Part shown: piece by piece, positions 34,438-43,431 of the stretch | Layout of the letters: every line of letters begins with the position of its first letter | How positions within the stretch are numbered: the first letter of the stretch is position 1 | Source of the DNA: JAPLHP01 sp963720375 | GTDB lineage: Bacteria; Chloroflexota; Dehalococcoidia; UBA2247; RBG-13-53-26 | Reading direction: 5' to 3' | DNA length: 64,000 nt | Assembly (NCBI GenBank): GCA_963720375.1 | Contig: CAVRFM010000011.1 | Coordinates: 21,376-85,375, forward strand | Translations under genes and position numbers: made by a program | Notes under the pieces: generated by a model | Seen by the model: only the letters and a program-made list of their open reading frames with translations | Databases searched by the model: none | What the model was told of the DNA's origin: nothing

Positions 34438-35202
34438 ATGAAACAGTGGTATGAAGAGTTGTTTGTAAACTACGGAAAGAAATACGATAACGAGAGTTTC
34501 GCTCAAGGGACCGTCGGAGAGTGTGACTTTATTGAAAAAGAAATCGGATATAACAAGGCAACAAGAATTCTGGATATAGGATGCGGCACCGGCAGACATT
34601 CAATTGAGTTAGCCAGGAGAGGGTATATCGTTGTCGGAATTGATTTATCAGAATCGCTTTTGAAACGGGCAAAAGAAAAAGCATCTGAGCGAAAGCTGCA
34701 AATCGTTTTTCAGAAACATGACGCGAGAGACCTTCCTTTTTTGCATGAATTTGATTTGGTCATCATGCTATGTGAAGGCGCATTCCCGTTGATGGAAACC
34801 GACGAAATGAATTTTCAAATTCTCCAGAATGCCGCCAATGCCTTAAAACCAAAAGGGAAATTGATATTTTCTACCTTGAACGGTTTGTTCCCTCTATTTC
34901 ATTCCGTCAAAGAATTCCTCGATTCAGAGACAAAAGAAGGGAATGCGAAATGCGGCAGTCTTTCATTTGATCTGATGACTTTCCGGGAGCATAGCACCTT
35001 AGATGTTGAAGATGATCTTGGGAACAAAAAGGAACTGCAATGCAATGAAAGGTATTATGTGCCATCCGAAATAACCTGGCTATTAAGAACACTAGATTTT
35101 AGAACTGTTGATATTTACGGTGCGAAGCTTGGCGCTTTCAGTCGAAACGATAAATTAGCAACCGAAGATTTTGAAATGCTGGTAATAGCGGAAAAACAAT
35201 GA
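34438..35202 (+). CDS. Class I SAM-dependent methyltransferase
   Basis: This 254-residue protein has the Rossmann methyltransferase fold: motif I ILDIGCGTGRH (about residues 43-53), the acidic residue of VVGIDLSESLL, HDARDLPF and a later LKPKGKLIFSTLNG. The substrate is unknown. It is clearly more A/T-rich than the housekeeping genes around it (many AAA, GAA and TTT codons), which fits recent transfer. GAAGGA lies upstream of the ATG at 34438. It follows the YdeI gene by 18 nt, so both may be one transcript. Confidence 0.88.
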   Translation: MKQWYEELFVNYGKKYDNESFAQGTVGECDFIEKEIGYNKATRILDIGCGTGRHSIELARRGYIVVGIDLSESLLKRAKEKASERKLQIVFQKHDARDLPFLHEFDLVIMLCEGAFPLMETDEMNFQILQNAANALKPKGKLIFSTLNGLFPLFHSVKEFLDSETKEGNAKCGSLSFDLMTFREHSTLDVEDDLGNKKELQCNERYYVPSEITWLLRTLDFRTVDIYGAKLGAFSRNDKLATEDFEMLVIAEKQ

Positions 35203-35314
35203 GTCCTCACGTGTCTTGGTAGGGGTGGTGCGATCGTATGATCACCGCTGTTCCTCACCGGCATTTGATCAGTGGCAATTATCTCCCGTCGGTCAGCGGT
35301 GCTAGAATGTAGCC

Positions 35315-36103
35315 ATGCCAGGACTGTACAAGACCGAGGGTATCGTGTTGAAGCATTCCTACATAGGAGAGGCCGATACGGTGCTCGTAGTATATACGCC
35401 ATTCCTGGGCAAGCTGAGAGCTGTTGCCAGAGGGGTGAGGCGGACCAAGAGCAGGCTGGCCGGTCACGTGGAACCGCTGACACACTGCTCCATGATGCTG
35501 GCTGAAGGACGGGACCTGGACATTGTGTCCGGATGCGAGACCGTGGATGCTTTTATGTCTCTGAGATCCGATCTGTGGCTCCTGTCCTGTGGTCTGTATG
35601 CGGCTGAGTTGACCGACCGGCTCGGTGCTGAAGGCGCTGAAAACCGGCCCCTTTTCCTGCTTCTCTTGAACACTTTACGATCGCTTTCCGGTGGTGTCGA
35701 CCCGAACCTGGTCCTCCGTTACTTCGAACTTCGCTCGGTGGCCTGCTCGGGTTACCTCCCGGAGCTATGGAAGTGTGTTTCCTGCCAACACAGCTTAAAG
35801 GCAACAACAAACTTCTTCAGTGCGCCTGCCGGAGGGGTGTTGTGCCCTGATTGCGGGATGGCTGACCGCTCCGCCCGGGCCATTTCTCCGGACGCCATCA
35901 AGCTGCTGCGCTTCTTCAGCCAAAATGATTACCCGGTAATAAAGAGGTTGAAGCTTAAGGCAAACCTGGCGAAGGAAACCGAGGAGTTGATGCAGGTCTA
36001 CCTTGCCTGCGTCCTTGATCAGGAGGTCAAATCTGCCAGGTGGCTGCGTCAATTGCGTGTCAGCGAAGAAAAGAAACCGGAGGGTGCCAGGAAACCGCAG
36101 TAA
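35315..36103 (+). CDS. recO: DNA repair protein RecO
   Basis: This 262-residue protein is RecO of the RecFOR pathway, which loads RecA on gapped DNA. The N-terminal OB fold is seen in TEGIVLKHSYIGEADTVLVV...KLRAVARGVRRTKS. It is followed by the helical domain and a four-cysteine zinc finger (CVSC near 154 and CPDC near 175). There is no clear ribosome-binding site directly before ATG 35315. It is the first housekeeping gene right of the accessory island and converges on pheT. Confidence 0.93.
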   Translation: MPGLYKTEGIVLKHSYIGEADTVLVVYTPFLGKLRAVARGVRRTKSRLAGHVEPLTHCSMMLAEGRDLDIVSGCETVDAFMSLRSDLWLLSCGLYAAELTDRLGAEGAENRPLFLLLLNTLRSLSGGVDPNLVLRYFELRSVACSGYLPELWKCVSCQHSLKATTNFFSAPAGGVLCPDCGMADRSARAISPDAIKLLRFFSQNDYPVIKRLKLKANLAKETEELMQVYLACVLDQEVKSARWLRQLRVSEEKKPEGARKPQ

Positions 36104-36133
36104 TTGCCGGACTGCACTCGAAGCAGGTTAAGA

Positions 36134-38533
36134 TCAGACGCGCAGGGTAGCTCCCACTTCCTGGGTGAGTTTAGAGAGGATGTCCTTCTCTACAATTTCC
36201 ATCTCTTCGTCGGTTAGAGTATGGGTGGATGACTGGTAGTCTATCCTGAAAGCCAATGATTTCTTGCCCGGAGGCACCTGCTTTCCGGTGTAGAGGTCGA
36301 AGAGAGTAATGTGGCTCACCAGCGGTAAGCCACGGCTGCGTATGATGTCCTCTACCTTCTTGGCGGGCACTGCCACATCCACTACTATGGCAAGATCTCT
36401 CACAGATCGCGGGAAGCGGGACAGAGGACTGTATTTGCCTCTTAGTTTGTTGCAGGAGAGCAATCTGTCTATATCAAGTTCGAAGATGGCTACCGGCTGG
36501 GGAAGGAGGTCAAAGCTCCCGGCCACTCCGGGGTGTACTTCTCCAACAATCCCTACCGCAGTATGATCGATCAGGATTTTCGCTATTCTGCCGGGGTGGA
36601 GACTTGCCTCAGTACTTGCCTCAAAATCCGCCTCCGCTCCCAATCTCCTCAGTACGGCCTCCACCACTCCCTTCGCATCAAATAGATCAAGCTGTCCCTT
36701 TTCACCGAGCCACGAGGGTTCACTGCGGGGACCGCTCAGCACTCCGGCCAGGATTTCCCTTTCCTCAGGCAGATCGCTTCCTCTGGCAAAGAATACCTTG
36801 CCGATCTCGAAGAATCTGAGACTGCCATCTTCGTGTTTCTGGTTCGCTGCCAGAATCCCCAGAAGTCCGGGGCGCAGGCTGGTGCGGAGATACTCCTGCT
36901 CCATACTCAAGGGATTGGCGATCTGTACAGGTTGTCCCACAGAGGTTATCCTGGCCAGCCTGTCATGGCTGGTCAGTGAATACGTAATCGCTTCCTGAAA
37001 TCCGCAACCCACCATCATGTCCCGCAGGTCTTCCCTGAAGGTGAGCGTGGGGTTGGGCTGTTGCCGGGGCAACTGGCTGCTGAGTGTGGTGGTGGGGATG
37101 GAGTCATAGCCGATGATACGGGCCAGCTCTTCAACTATGTCGGCAGCCCTGTTCACGTCCATGCGCCAGTAAGGCACGGCTATTTTCATTTCTTCCGGTG
37201 AGTCTGCCGGTTGGCACTGGAACCCGAGTGATGTGAGTATCTCGATGATTTGTTCACGCTTCAGTTCTACACCCAACAGGCGTTTCACCCAGGAAGTATG
37301 GAATATGATTGGCTCTCTCTCTTTTTTGCCGGGGTAAACATCGATGATGCCCCTGGCGGCTTTCCCGCCGGCCAGCTCCACTATCAATTGAGTGGCCCGC
37401 TTCAATGCCGGCAGGGTGAGTTCAGGGCTGATCCCTCTTTCGAACCGGATGGAGGCCTCACTGCGCAGTTTCAGGTTTGCCGAGGTGCGCCGGATGCTTA
37501 TGGGATGAAAATTCGCTGATTCCAGCAACACCGATTTGGTTATGTCGATGACCTCGCTGTCGACGCCGCCCATCACTCCGGCAACGGCTACAGGGATCTT
37601 GCTGTCGGCGATAACCAGTGTGTCCGGGTTAAGGACGCGGTCCACACCGTCAAGGCTGGTCAGCTTTTCTCCTTGTGAAGCGCGGCGGACTACTATCTTT
37701 TTCTCTCCGATTTGACGGAAGTCAAAGGCGTGGAGCGGCTGCCCGTACTCCAGCATGACATAGTTGGTGATATCCACAATGTTATTTATCGGCCGCATAC
37801 CGCAGGCAATCAGTCTCTGCTGCATCCAGGGTGGTGAGGGGGCTACCCTGACATCTTCAATCAGGCTGGCGCAGTAACGGCGGCACAGTTCAGCATCGAT
37901 AATCTCCACCGAGACGAGCTGCTCTATGGCCGGCCCTTCCTCAGTGTACTTGGAGGGTGGCAGCTTTACCTCCTGCTTGATGAAAGCAGCCACCTCCCTG
38001 GCTATACCTATCACCGAAAGGCAGTCGGGACGGTTCGGGGTGATCTCCAGGTCCAGGATAGCGTCACCGAGGTAGTCGGCCAGCGGAATACCCAGCGGAG
38101 CCTCCGGCGGGAGTATCAGGATGCCTTCGTGGTTGTCAGAGATACCCAGTTCTTTCTCGGAGCAGGCCATACCTTCAGAGGCCGTGCCTCTTATCACGGC
38201 CGGTTTAAGTCGAAAGATTTCTCCTGTATGGCCGTCGATAAGTTGGGCTCCCATCTGCGCAAATGGCACCTTATTGCCCACCTGGATATTGGGTGCGCCG
38301 CATACCACTGTGGAGTGGCCCTTCCCGAAGTCTATGGTGGCCAGCCTGAGACGGTCGGCATTGGGGTGGGGTTCGATAGCAATTATCTGCCCTACCAGGA
38401 TTTTGTCCCAGGCCCTGCCGGTAGACTCGATACTCCCGACCTCAATCCCGGACATGGTCAACTTATCTGCCAGTTCCTTCAAAGGCAGGGAGTTATTGAT
38501 GAACTCTCGAAGCCAGTTAAGCGAAATCTTCAT
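36134..38533 (-). CDS. pheT: Phenylalanine-tRNA ligase beta subunit
   Basis: This 799-residue subunit of the alpha2-beta2 enzyme charges tRNA-Phe and edits mischarged Tyr. In order are the N-terminal tRNA-binding OB domain (VGQIIAIEPHPNADRLRLATIDFG), the B3/B4 editing domain (GQPLHAFDF), the B5 domain, the catalytic-like core (VVEELARIIGYDSIP) and the C-terminal anticodon-binding FDX-ACB domain (RFPRSVRDLAIVVD). The length is normal. It lies 37 nt after pheS and ends the infC-rpmI-rplT-pheS-pheT operon. Confidence 0.96.
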   Translation of the reverse strand: MKISLNWLREFINNSLPLKELADKLTMSGIEVGSIESTGRAWDKILVGQIIAIEPHPNADRLRLATIDFGKGHSTVVCGAPNIQVGNKVPFAQMGAQLIDGHTGEIFRLKPAVIRGTASEGMACSEKELGISDNHEGILILPPEAPLGIPLADYLGDAILDLEITPNRPDCLSVIGIAREVAAFIKQEVKLPPSKYTEEGPAIEQLVSVEIIDAELCRRYCASLIEDVRVAPSPPWMQQRLIACGMRPINNIVDITNYVMLEYGQPLHAFDFRQIGEKKIVVRRASQGEKLTSLDGVDRVLNPDTLVIADSKIPVAVAGVMGGVDSEVIDITKSVLLESANFHPISIRRTSANLKLRSEASIRFERGISPELTLPALKRATQLIVELAGGKAARGIIDVYPGKKEREPIIFHTSWVKRLLGVELKREQIIEILTSLGFQCQPADSPEEMKIAVPYWRMDVNRAADIVEELARIIGYDSIPTTTLSSQLPRQQPNPTLTFREDLRDMMVGCGFQEAITYSLTSHDRLARITSVGQPVQIANPLSMEQEYLRTSLRPGLLGILAANQKHEDGSLRFFEIGKVFFARGSDLPEEREILAGVLSGPRSEPSWLGEKGQLDLFDAKGVVEAVLRRLGAEADFEASTEASLHPGRIAKILIDHTAVGIVGEVHPGVAGSFDLLPQPVAIFELDIDRLLSCNKLRGKYSPLSRFPRSVRDLAIVVDVAVPAKKVEDIIRSRGLPLVSHITLFDLYTGKQVPPGKKSLAFRIDYQSSTHTLTDEEMEIVEKDILSKLTQEVGATLRV

Positions 38534-38570
38534 CCGTATTCGTCACTTTCGCAGGAGACTCCTCCTCCGG

Positions 38571-39605
38571 TCAGAACTGTCTCAAGAAGCGGAGGTCATT
38601 ACCATAGAAGAGGCGGATATCGTCAATGCCGTATCTGAGCAGGGGAATACGTTCCACCCCCATACCGAAGGCGAACCCGGTATAAACCTCGGGGTCGTAG
38701 TTTACCCTTTTCAAGACCTCTGGGTGAACCATTCCGGCGCCCAGAATCTCGATCCAGCCGGTGTTTTTGCATAGTGAGCAGCCGGCCCCCTGGCACATGA
38801 AACAGTCTATGGCCATCTCTACGCCCGGCTCAACGAAGGGGAAGTAATCGCAGCGGAAGCGTGCCTTCCGGCTTTCTCCGAAGAGGCGGCGGGCGAACTC
38901 AAAGAGTGTCCCCTTAAGATCGCTCATAGTTATGTCACGGTCGATGGCCAGGCCCTCAACCTGATAGAACATGGACTCGTGGGTGGCGTCAGTGGCCTCA
39001 TATCGATATACCCTGCCCGGCATCAAGGCCCTTATGGGCGGGCGTGTCTTTTCCATGAGCCTGATCTGCATTGGAGAGGTATGGGTGCGCAGCAGCCTGG
39101 ACCTCTCACCGCCTTCGGTGTCTATCCAGAATGTAGCCCACATGTCGCGTGCCGGATGGTCCTGGGGAATATTCAATGCCTCGAAATTGTAGTAATCCCA
39201 CTCCACCTCAGGCCCTTCGACTATCTGGAACCCCATGGAAACGAAGACATTGCATATCTCCCGGAGTGTCTTGGTGACGGGGTGGAGGCGGCCGAGGGAA
39301 ACCGGGTAACCGGGCAGCGTGATATCAATGCGGGTTTGCTCCAGGGTAGCGGCCAGGTCTTTGCCCTTGAGAGCCTCTTCCTTCCGTTTGAGGTCAGCTT
39401 CCAGCAGTACCTTGGTCTGGTTGGCTATGGCTCCGGTTGTGCGCCGTTCATCAACCGGAAGCTCGCCCAATCCTCTCAAGATAGTGGTGAGCGAGCCCTT
39501 TCTTCCCAGGTAACGAACTCGCCACTTCTCAAGTTCCTCAAGGTTGTCTATGCTGCCGAGCTCGGTAACTGCCTTAGCCTTGAGGTCTTCAAGCTCCTTG
39601 AGCAT
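38571..39605 (-). CDS. pheS: Phenylalanine-tRNA ligase alpha subunit
   Basis: This 344-residue catalytic subunit is a class II synthetase. Visible are the N-terminal coiled coil (LKELEDLKAKAVTELGSI), motif 2 region PGRVYRYEATDATHESMFYQ, and motif 3 region GFAFGMGVERIPLLRYGIDD. A CFMC...CSLC loop before GWIEILGAGMVHP is a zinc-ribbon-like insert found in many PheS proteins. The ATG at 39605 lies only 4 nt after the rplT stop, so translation is coupled. Confidence 0.96.
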   Translation of the reverse strand: MLKELEDLKAKAVTELGSIDNLEELEKWRVRYLGRKGSLTTILRGLGELPVDERRTTGAIANQTKVLLEADLKRKEEALKGKDLAATLEQTRIDITLPGYPVSLGRLHPVTKTLREICNVFVSMGFQIVEGPEVEWDYYNFEALNIPQDHPARDMWATFWIDTEGGERSRLLRTHTSPMQIRLMEKTRPPIRALMPGRVYRYEATDATHESMFYQVEGLAIDRDITMSDLKGTLFEFARRLFGESRKARFRCDYFPFVEPGVEMAIDCFMCQGAGCSLCKNTGWIEILGAGMVHPEVLKRVNYDPEVYTGFAFGMGVERIPLLRYGIDDIRLFYGNDLRFLRQF

Positions 39606-39609
39606 TGAA

Positions 39610-39972
39610 TTACTTGCCTGTGTTCTCTCCCTTAGCTGTTGCTACCAACTGAGAGAAGGCAGCGGGGTCCTGGATGGCTACGTCGGCGAGCATCTTGCGG
39701 TTAACTTCCACCTGTGCCTTCCTCAGACCACTCATGAACTGGGAATAGGAGAGTCCGCCCTGCCGGGCGGCGGCATTGATGCGGATGATCCAGAGCCGTC
39801 GCATGTCTCCCTTGCGCTCCCGCCGGTGGCGGTAGGCATAGCTGAGGGAATGGAGCATGGATTCATGGGCCCGGCTATAGAGGGAATGTTTACTTGCCCG
39901 GTGCCCCTTGGTCAGCTCCAATAGCTTCTTATGGCGACGCCGGGTAACTACTCCACCTTTGACTCGTGGCAA
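39610..39972 (-). CDS. rplT: 50S ribosomal protein L20
   Basis: This 120-residue ribosomal protein has the highly basic N-terminus MPRVKGGVVTRRRHKKLLEL, followed by SLYSRAHESMLHSLSYAYRHR and DMRRLWIIRINAAARQ. It binds 23S rRNA early in 50S assembly and in other bacteria represses its own operon. It lies 12 nt after rpmI. Confidence 0.97.
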   Translation of the reverse strand: MPRVKGGVVTRRRHKKLLELTKGHRASKHSLYSRAHESMLHSLSYAYRHRRERKGDMRRLWIIRINAAARQGGLSYSQFMSGLRKAQVEVNRKMLADVAIQDPAAFSQLVATAKGENTGK

Positions 39973-39984
39973 TTGGGGCCTCCT

Positions 39985-40182
39985 TTATGCGTAGGGCAAA
40001 AGCTGTTTTATTCTGCGTCTATTGGTGGGATTAAGAACCACTTTCACCGCATACCCCCGCTTAACGCGGGGTGATTTATGGCTTCGGAGATGGCTCTTGC
40101 CTACCTTGGAATGCATGATTTTGCCGCTTCCGGTAACGTGAAAACGGCGCTGGGCCGATTTATGTGTCCTGATCTTGGGCAC
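39985..40182 (-). CDS. rpmI: 50S ribosomal protein L35
   Basis: This 65-residue protein is L35: MPKIRTHKSAQRRFHVTGSG followed by HKSPRVKRGYAV. Its ATG at 40182 lies inside the 3' end of infC, overlapping it by 23 nt in another frame, so translation of the two is probably coupled. It is the second gene of the operon. Confidence 0.97.
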   Translation of the reverse strand: MPKIRTHKSAQRRFHVTGSGKIMHSKVGKSHLRSHKSPRVKRGYAVKVVLNPTNRRRIKQLLPYA

Positions 40183-40720
40183 TAGAAACCTCCGCTGATG
40201 TCTTTTTGATAACCTTGGGTGGTGAGAAGATAAGACTCAGGCTCCTCTCCTCCACCAGTAAGGGCTGGTCAAGTACAGCCTTATCTTTAAGATCGTGCAA
40301 TACCTGCTCCAGTATCTTCTTACCCAACTCAGGTCGGGTAACCTCTCTGCCTCTAAAGATAACCGTCACCTTAACTTTGTCGCCCTCGGCGAGCAGACGC
40401 TCAATCAACCGGATCTTGGACTCCAGGTCATGGCCGTCGATCCTGGGCCTGAGGCGGAGTTCCCTCAGAATGGAAGACCTTCGTCCTTTTCTTCCCTCCC
40501 GCTCCTTCTTGGTCAGCTCATACTTATACTTTCCATAATCCAGAACGCGACATACCGGCGGTACGGCGCTTGCTGCAACCTCCACCAGGTCCAGATCATG
40601 GTCTCTGGCCAACTGGATAGCCTGGCGGAGGGGCATAACATTCAGCTTTTCGCCGTTTTCCCCGATTACCAGGACCTCCTTGGCCCTGATCCACTCGTTG
40701 ATCCTGAGTTCTTTGACTAT
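40160..40720 (-). CDS. infC: Translation initiation factor IF-3, with apparent AUA start codon
   Basis: This 186-residue IF-3 starts VKELRINEWIRAKEVLVIG after its first codon, has the linker GKYKYELTKKEREGRKG and the C-terminal RPRIDGHDLESKIRLIERLL. IF-3 checks start codons on the 30S subunit. After the upstream in-frame TAG (40727-40729) no ATG, GTG or TTG occurs before the conserved N-terminus; the only plausible start is ATA at 40718-40720, with GGGGG about 11 nt upstream. An ATG at 40636 would delete the first 28 conserved residues. Rare start codons in infC are known elsewhere (AUU) and let IF-3 repress itself. A promoter lies at 40761-40790. Confidence 0.93.
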   Translation of the reverse strand: MVKELRINEWIRAKEVLVIGENGEKLNVMPLRQAIQLARDHDLDLVEVAASAVPPVCRVLDYGKYKYELTKKEREGRKGRRSSILRELRLRPRIDGHDLESKIRLIERLLAEGDKVKVTVIFRGREVTRPELGKKILEQVLHDLKDKAVLDQPLLVEERSLSLIFSPPKVIKKTSAEVSSAQDQDT

Positions 40721-40760
40721 ATCCTGCTAATCCCCCTGTCTTCAAAAAGTCTGGTCTTTA

Positions 40761-40790
40761 TCTATAACATATACTACCCAGGTAAGTCAA
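40761..40790 (-). promoter_or_regulatory. Promoter of the infC operon
   Basis: On the minus strand TTGACT (40785-40790) and TATAGA (40761-40766) are 18 nt apart. Transcription would begin near 40754, about 34 nt before the start codon of infC. No thrS precedes infC, unlike in many bacteria. Confidence 0.6.
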
Positions 40791-40948
40791 ACATGCAGCG
40801 AGGATTGTTTGGCAACCGGGGGAGTGTGGGGGTTGTCGGAAGGCCCTGGCACCATCATTCGCAGACACATGGTTGTTGACAATGGTACAATGGTCTCACA
40901 AGTTATAATTGCCGTATATATAATATGGAATGAGGGCAGGAGGTGGAG

Positions 40949-43237
40949 ATGGCAGCAACTTACCGTTTTCAGGATAATTGCGAAGACAAAAAGCTCTTGG
41001 GCAACAAGGGGGCCAATCTGGTTACCATGACAAAGCTGGGGCTGCCGGTGCCCCCCGGCTTTGTGGTCTCCATCGAGGCCTACAAAGACTATAAGCACAG
41101 CGGCCGTTTGCCGGCCACAGAGATTGACAATGCTCTGGGGTGGCTGGAGGAACAGAGCGGGAACAAGCTGGGCAGCGGGCTGGAGGTATCCGTTCGCTCC
41201 TCGGCCCCGGTATCCATGCCGGGGATGATGGACACGGTGCTCAATATCAAGGACAAGGCCAGCATGATGTCTGCCATCAAGAAGATCTTCAGCTCCTGGG
41301 ACAACCTCAGGGCGGTGGAGTACCGGCGGCTCAACCGCATTTCTGCGGACATGGGCACTGCTGCCGTAGTGCAGGCAATGGTCTTTGGCAACAAGGACAA
41401 AAAGTCGGGTACCGGAGTGATATTTACCAGGAACCCGAGTACGGGTGCCCCCGGGATTTTCGGTGAATATATAAGCCAGGCTCAGGGTGAAGACCTGGTC
41501 TCAGGAACCAGAACGCCGGGCCCTATTGCGGACCTGCGTTCTGCCATGCCGGAGGTCTATGCCGAGCTGGAAAAGATAACCCGCAAGCTGGAGGAGCATT
41601 TCCAGAATATGCAGGATGTGGAACTTACTGTGGAGTCGGGCAAGCTCTATATCCTCCAGACCAGGTCGGGGAAGCGCAGCGGGCAGGCGGCGGTGAAGAT
41701 AGCCGTCGATATGACCGATGAAGGGCTGCTCACTACTGAGGAAGCTGTTATGCGGGTGAAACCGGAGGAGTTGAATGCCCTTTTGCATAAGCGCATCAAA
41801 AACCCGGAGCAGTATGAGCCGCTGGCTCACGGGCTGAATGCGGCCCCTGGGGCAGCCACCGGCAAGGTGGCCTTTAACATCCGGGAAGTCGTACGGATGG
41901 CTGAGAAAAGTGAGAAGGTTATTCTGGTCAGGCCGGAGACCAGTCCGGACGATATTCAGGGCATTGCTGCTGCCGATGGTGTGCTCACGTCGCGGGGGGG
42001 ACTTACCTCTCATGCCGCCATAGTCACCAGGGCCATGGGCAAGCCCTGCATCTGTGGTGCCGAAGAGATAAAGATAGACATGGAGAAAGAGCAGTTCGAG
42101 GTCCGGGGGCGTGTGGTCAGGAAAGGGATGGAGATTACCATAGACGGCACCAGCGGCATGGTTTACCAGGGGGCCCTGCCTTTGGGGGAGGTGGAGGTGG
42201 GGGCGGAGGTCGGCGAGCTGCTTTCCTGGGCTGATGGTTTCAGACGCATGGGCGTAAGAGCTAACGCCGATACTGCGGAGATGATCAAGCTGGCCAGGAG
42301 CTTTGGATGTGAGGGGGTAGGCCTGTGCCGCACCGAACGTCAATTCAATGCGCCCGAGCGCCTTTCGGCCATCAGGGAATTCATTCTGGCGAAGACCACC
42401 GCCGAGCGAACGGAGTCCCTGGTGAGGTTGAAGCAGCTTCAAAAGGATGATTTTGTGGCTATCTTCAAGGAGCTGCAGGGGATGTCGATCATCATCAGGC
42501 TTCTTGACCTGCCGCTCCACGAATTCCTGCCGTCAGAGACGGATACCAATGACCCCAGGATCAAGGAGAGGGTGAGGCAGCTCAGGGAGGTCAATCCCAT
42601 GATCGGTCACCGGGGGGTGAGGCTGGGTGTCACCAACCCCGAAATCTACCAGATGCAGGTTGAGGCTATCTGTGAGGCGAAGGCCGAGGTAGAGAAAGAG
42701 ATGGAGGTAAATGTCTCGGTCATGGTGCCCCAGGTGATCACGGTGCAGGAGCTTCTGTGGGTGAAGAGGCATGTGAAGGCCTCCGGACTGAGGTTCGGGG
42801 TGATGATGGAGACCGTTCGCGCCTGCATGCGGGCGGGCAAGCTGGCGCATGTGGCCGACTTCTTCTCGTTCGGGACCAATGACCTGACACAGGCGGTGTA
42901 TTCCTTCAGCAGGGAGGATGCGGAGAAGAAGTTTCTGTCGACCTATCTCCAGCTGGGCATCCTTCAGGACAACCCCTTCGAGGTGATCGACGTCAAGGGG
43001 GTGGGGCGGCTGATGGAGACGGCCATATTCTGGGCGAGGAGGAACAAGAGAGACCTTGAGATAGGGGTCTGCGGGGAGCATGGCGGCGAACCCCGCTCGG
43101 TGCGGTATTTTCACCAGATCGGAGTGGACTACGTCAGTTGCAGCGCCTTCAGAATCCCTGTGGCCAGGCTGGTAGCAGCCCAGGAGGCGATTGAGGGGAA
43201 GGTGCAGAAACCCCCGGAGGCGGTCAAAGCGGCGTGA
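40949..43237 (+). CDS. ppdK: Pyruvate, phosphate dikinase, compact form
   Basis: This 762-residue enzyme interconverts PEP, AMP and PPi with pyruvate, ATP and Pi. It has the N-terminal ATP-grasp domain (GNKGANLVTMTKLGLPVPPG, then SVRSSAPVSMPGMMDTVLNI), the phospho-histidine swivel domain (GGLTSHAAIVTRAMGKP) and the C-terminal PEP-binding barrel (CRTERQF...FSFGTNDLTQAV...CGEHGGEP). Well-known PPDKs have about 870-890 residues. Here roughly 90 residues are missing after residue 100, where VLNI is followed almost directly by SSWDNLRAVEYRRLN, and a shorter loop follows LPLHEFLP. The ATG at 40949 has AGGAGGT 5 nt upstream. It is divergent from the infC operon. Confidence 0.93.
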   Translation: MAATYRFQDNCEDKKLLGNKGANLVTMTKLGLPVPPGFVVSIEAYKDYKHSGRLPATEIDNALGWLEEQSGNKLGSGLEVSVRSSAPVSMPGMMDTVLNIKDKASMMSAIKKIFSSWDNLRAVEYRRLNRISADMGTAAVVQAMVFGNKDKKSGTGVIFTRNPSTGAPGIFGEYISQAQGEDLVSGTRTPGPIADLRSAMPEVYAELEKITRKLEEHFQNMQDVELTVESGKLYILQTRSGKRSGQAAVKIAVDMTDEGLLTTEEAVMRVKPEELNALLHKRIKNPEQYEPLAHGLNAAPGAATGKVAFNIREVVRMAEKSEKVILVRPETSPDDIQGIAAADGVLTSRGGLTSHAAIVTRAMGKPCICGAEEIKIDMEKEQFEVRGRVVRKGMEITIDGTSGMVYQGALPLGEVEVGAEVGELLSWADGFRRMGVRANADTAEMIKLARSFGCEGVGLCRTERQFNAPERLSAIREFILAKTTAERTESLVRLKQLQKDDFVAIFKELQGMSIIIRLLDLPLHEFLPSETDTNDPRIKERVRQLREVNPMIGHRGVRLGVTNPEIYQMQVEAICEAKAEVEKEMEVNVSVMVPQVITVQELLWVKRHVKASGLRFGVMMETVRACMRAGKLAHVADFFSFGTNDLTQAVYSFSREDAEKKFLSTYLQLGILQDNPFEVIDVKGVGRLMETAIFWARRNKRDLEIGVCGEHGGEPRSVRYFHQIGVDYVSCSAFRIPVARLVAAQEAIEGKVQKPPEAVKAA

Positions 43238-43431
43238 TCTCTGCGGGAGGCCGCAAAAAGTTCTTCCCTGTCCCGGATTTCTGCCTGAAAAGGCGCTTGA
43301 CCTCTTGGGAGAGCGTACCTTCGATGTTTACCTGAATGATGTTGTGTACTGGTTGAGGAAAACACGTATAAGTGGTCAAACACTTAATTGTTTTTGACTG
43401 GACGCCTTCTTGCGTTAGGTGAGCAGCGTTA

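Noticed and set aside
40876..40909. TTGACA and TATAAT upstream of ppdK as a promoter
   Set aside because: Both boxes are perfect but 22 nt apart, too far for a standard sigma-70 promoter; one of them may still be used with an unseen partner.
41501..43114. Minus-strand frames of 339 and 193 codons opposite ppdK
   Set aside because: Shadow frames of a GC-rich conserved gene; sequence is histidine- and leucine-rich with no domain pattern.
43414..43420. GTTAGGT before the 43432 gene as an attC site
   Set aside because: Only the right core is present; no RYYYAAC partner or L-box pairing is found to its left or after the gene. Kept only as a remark.
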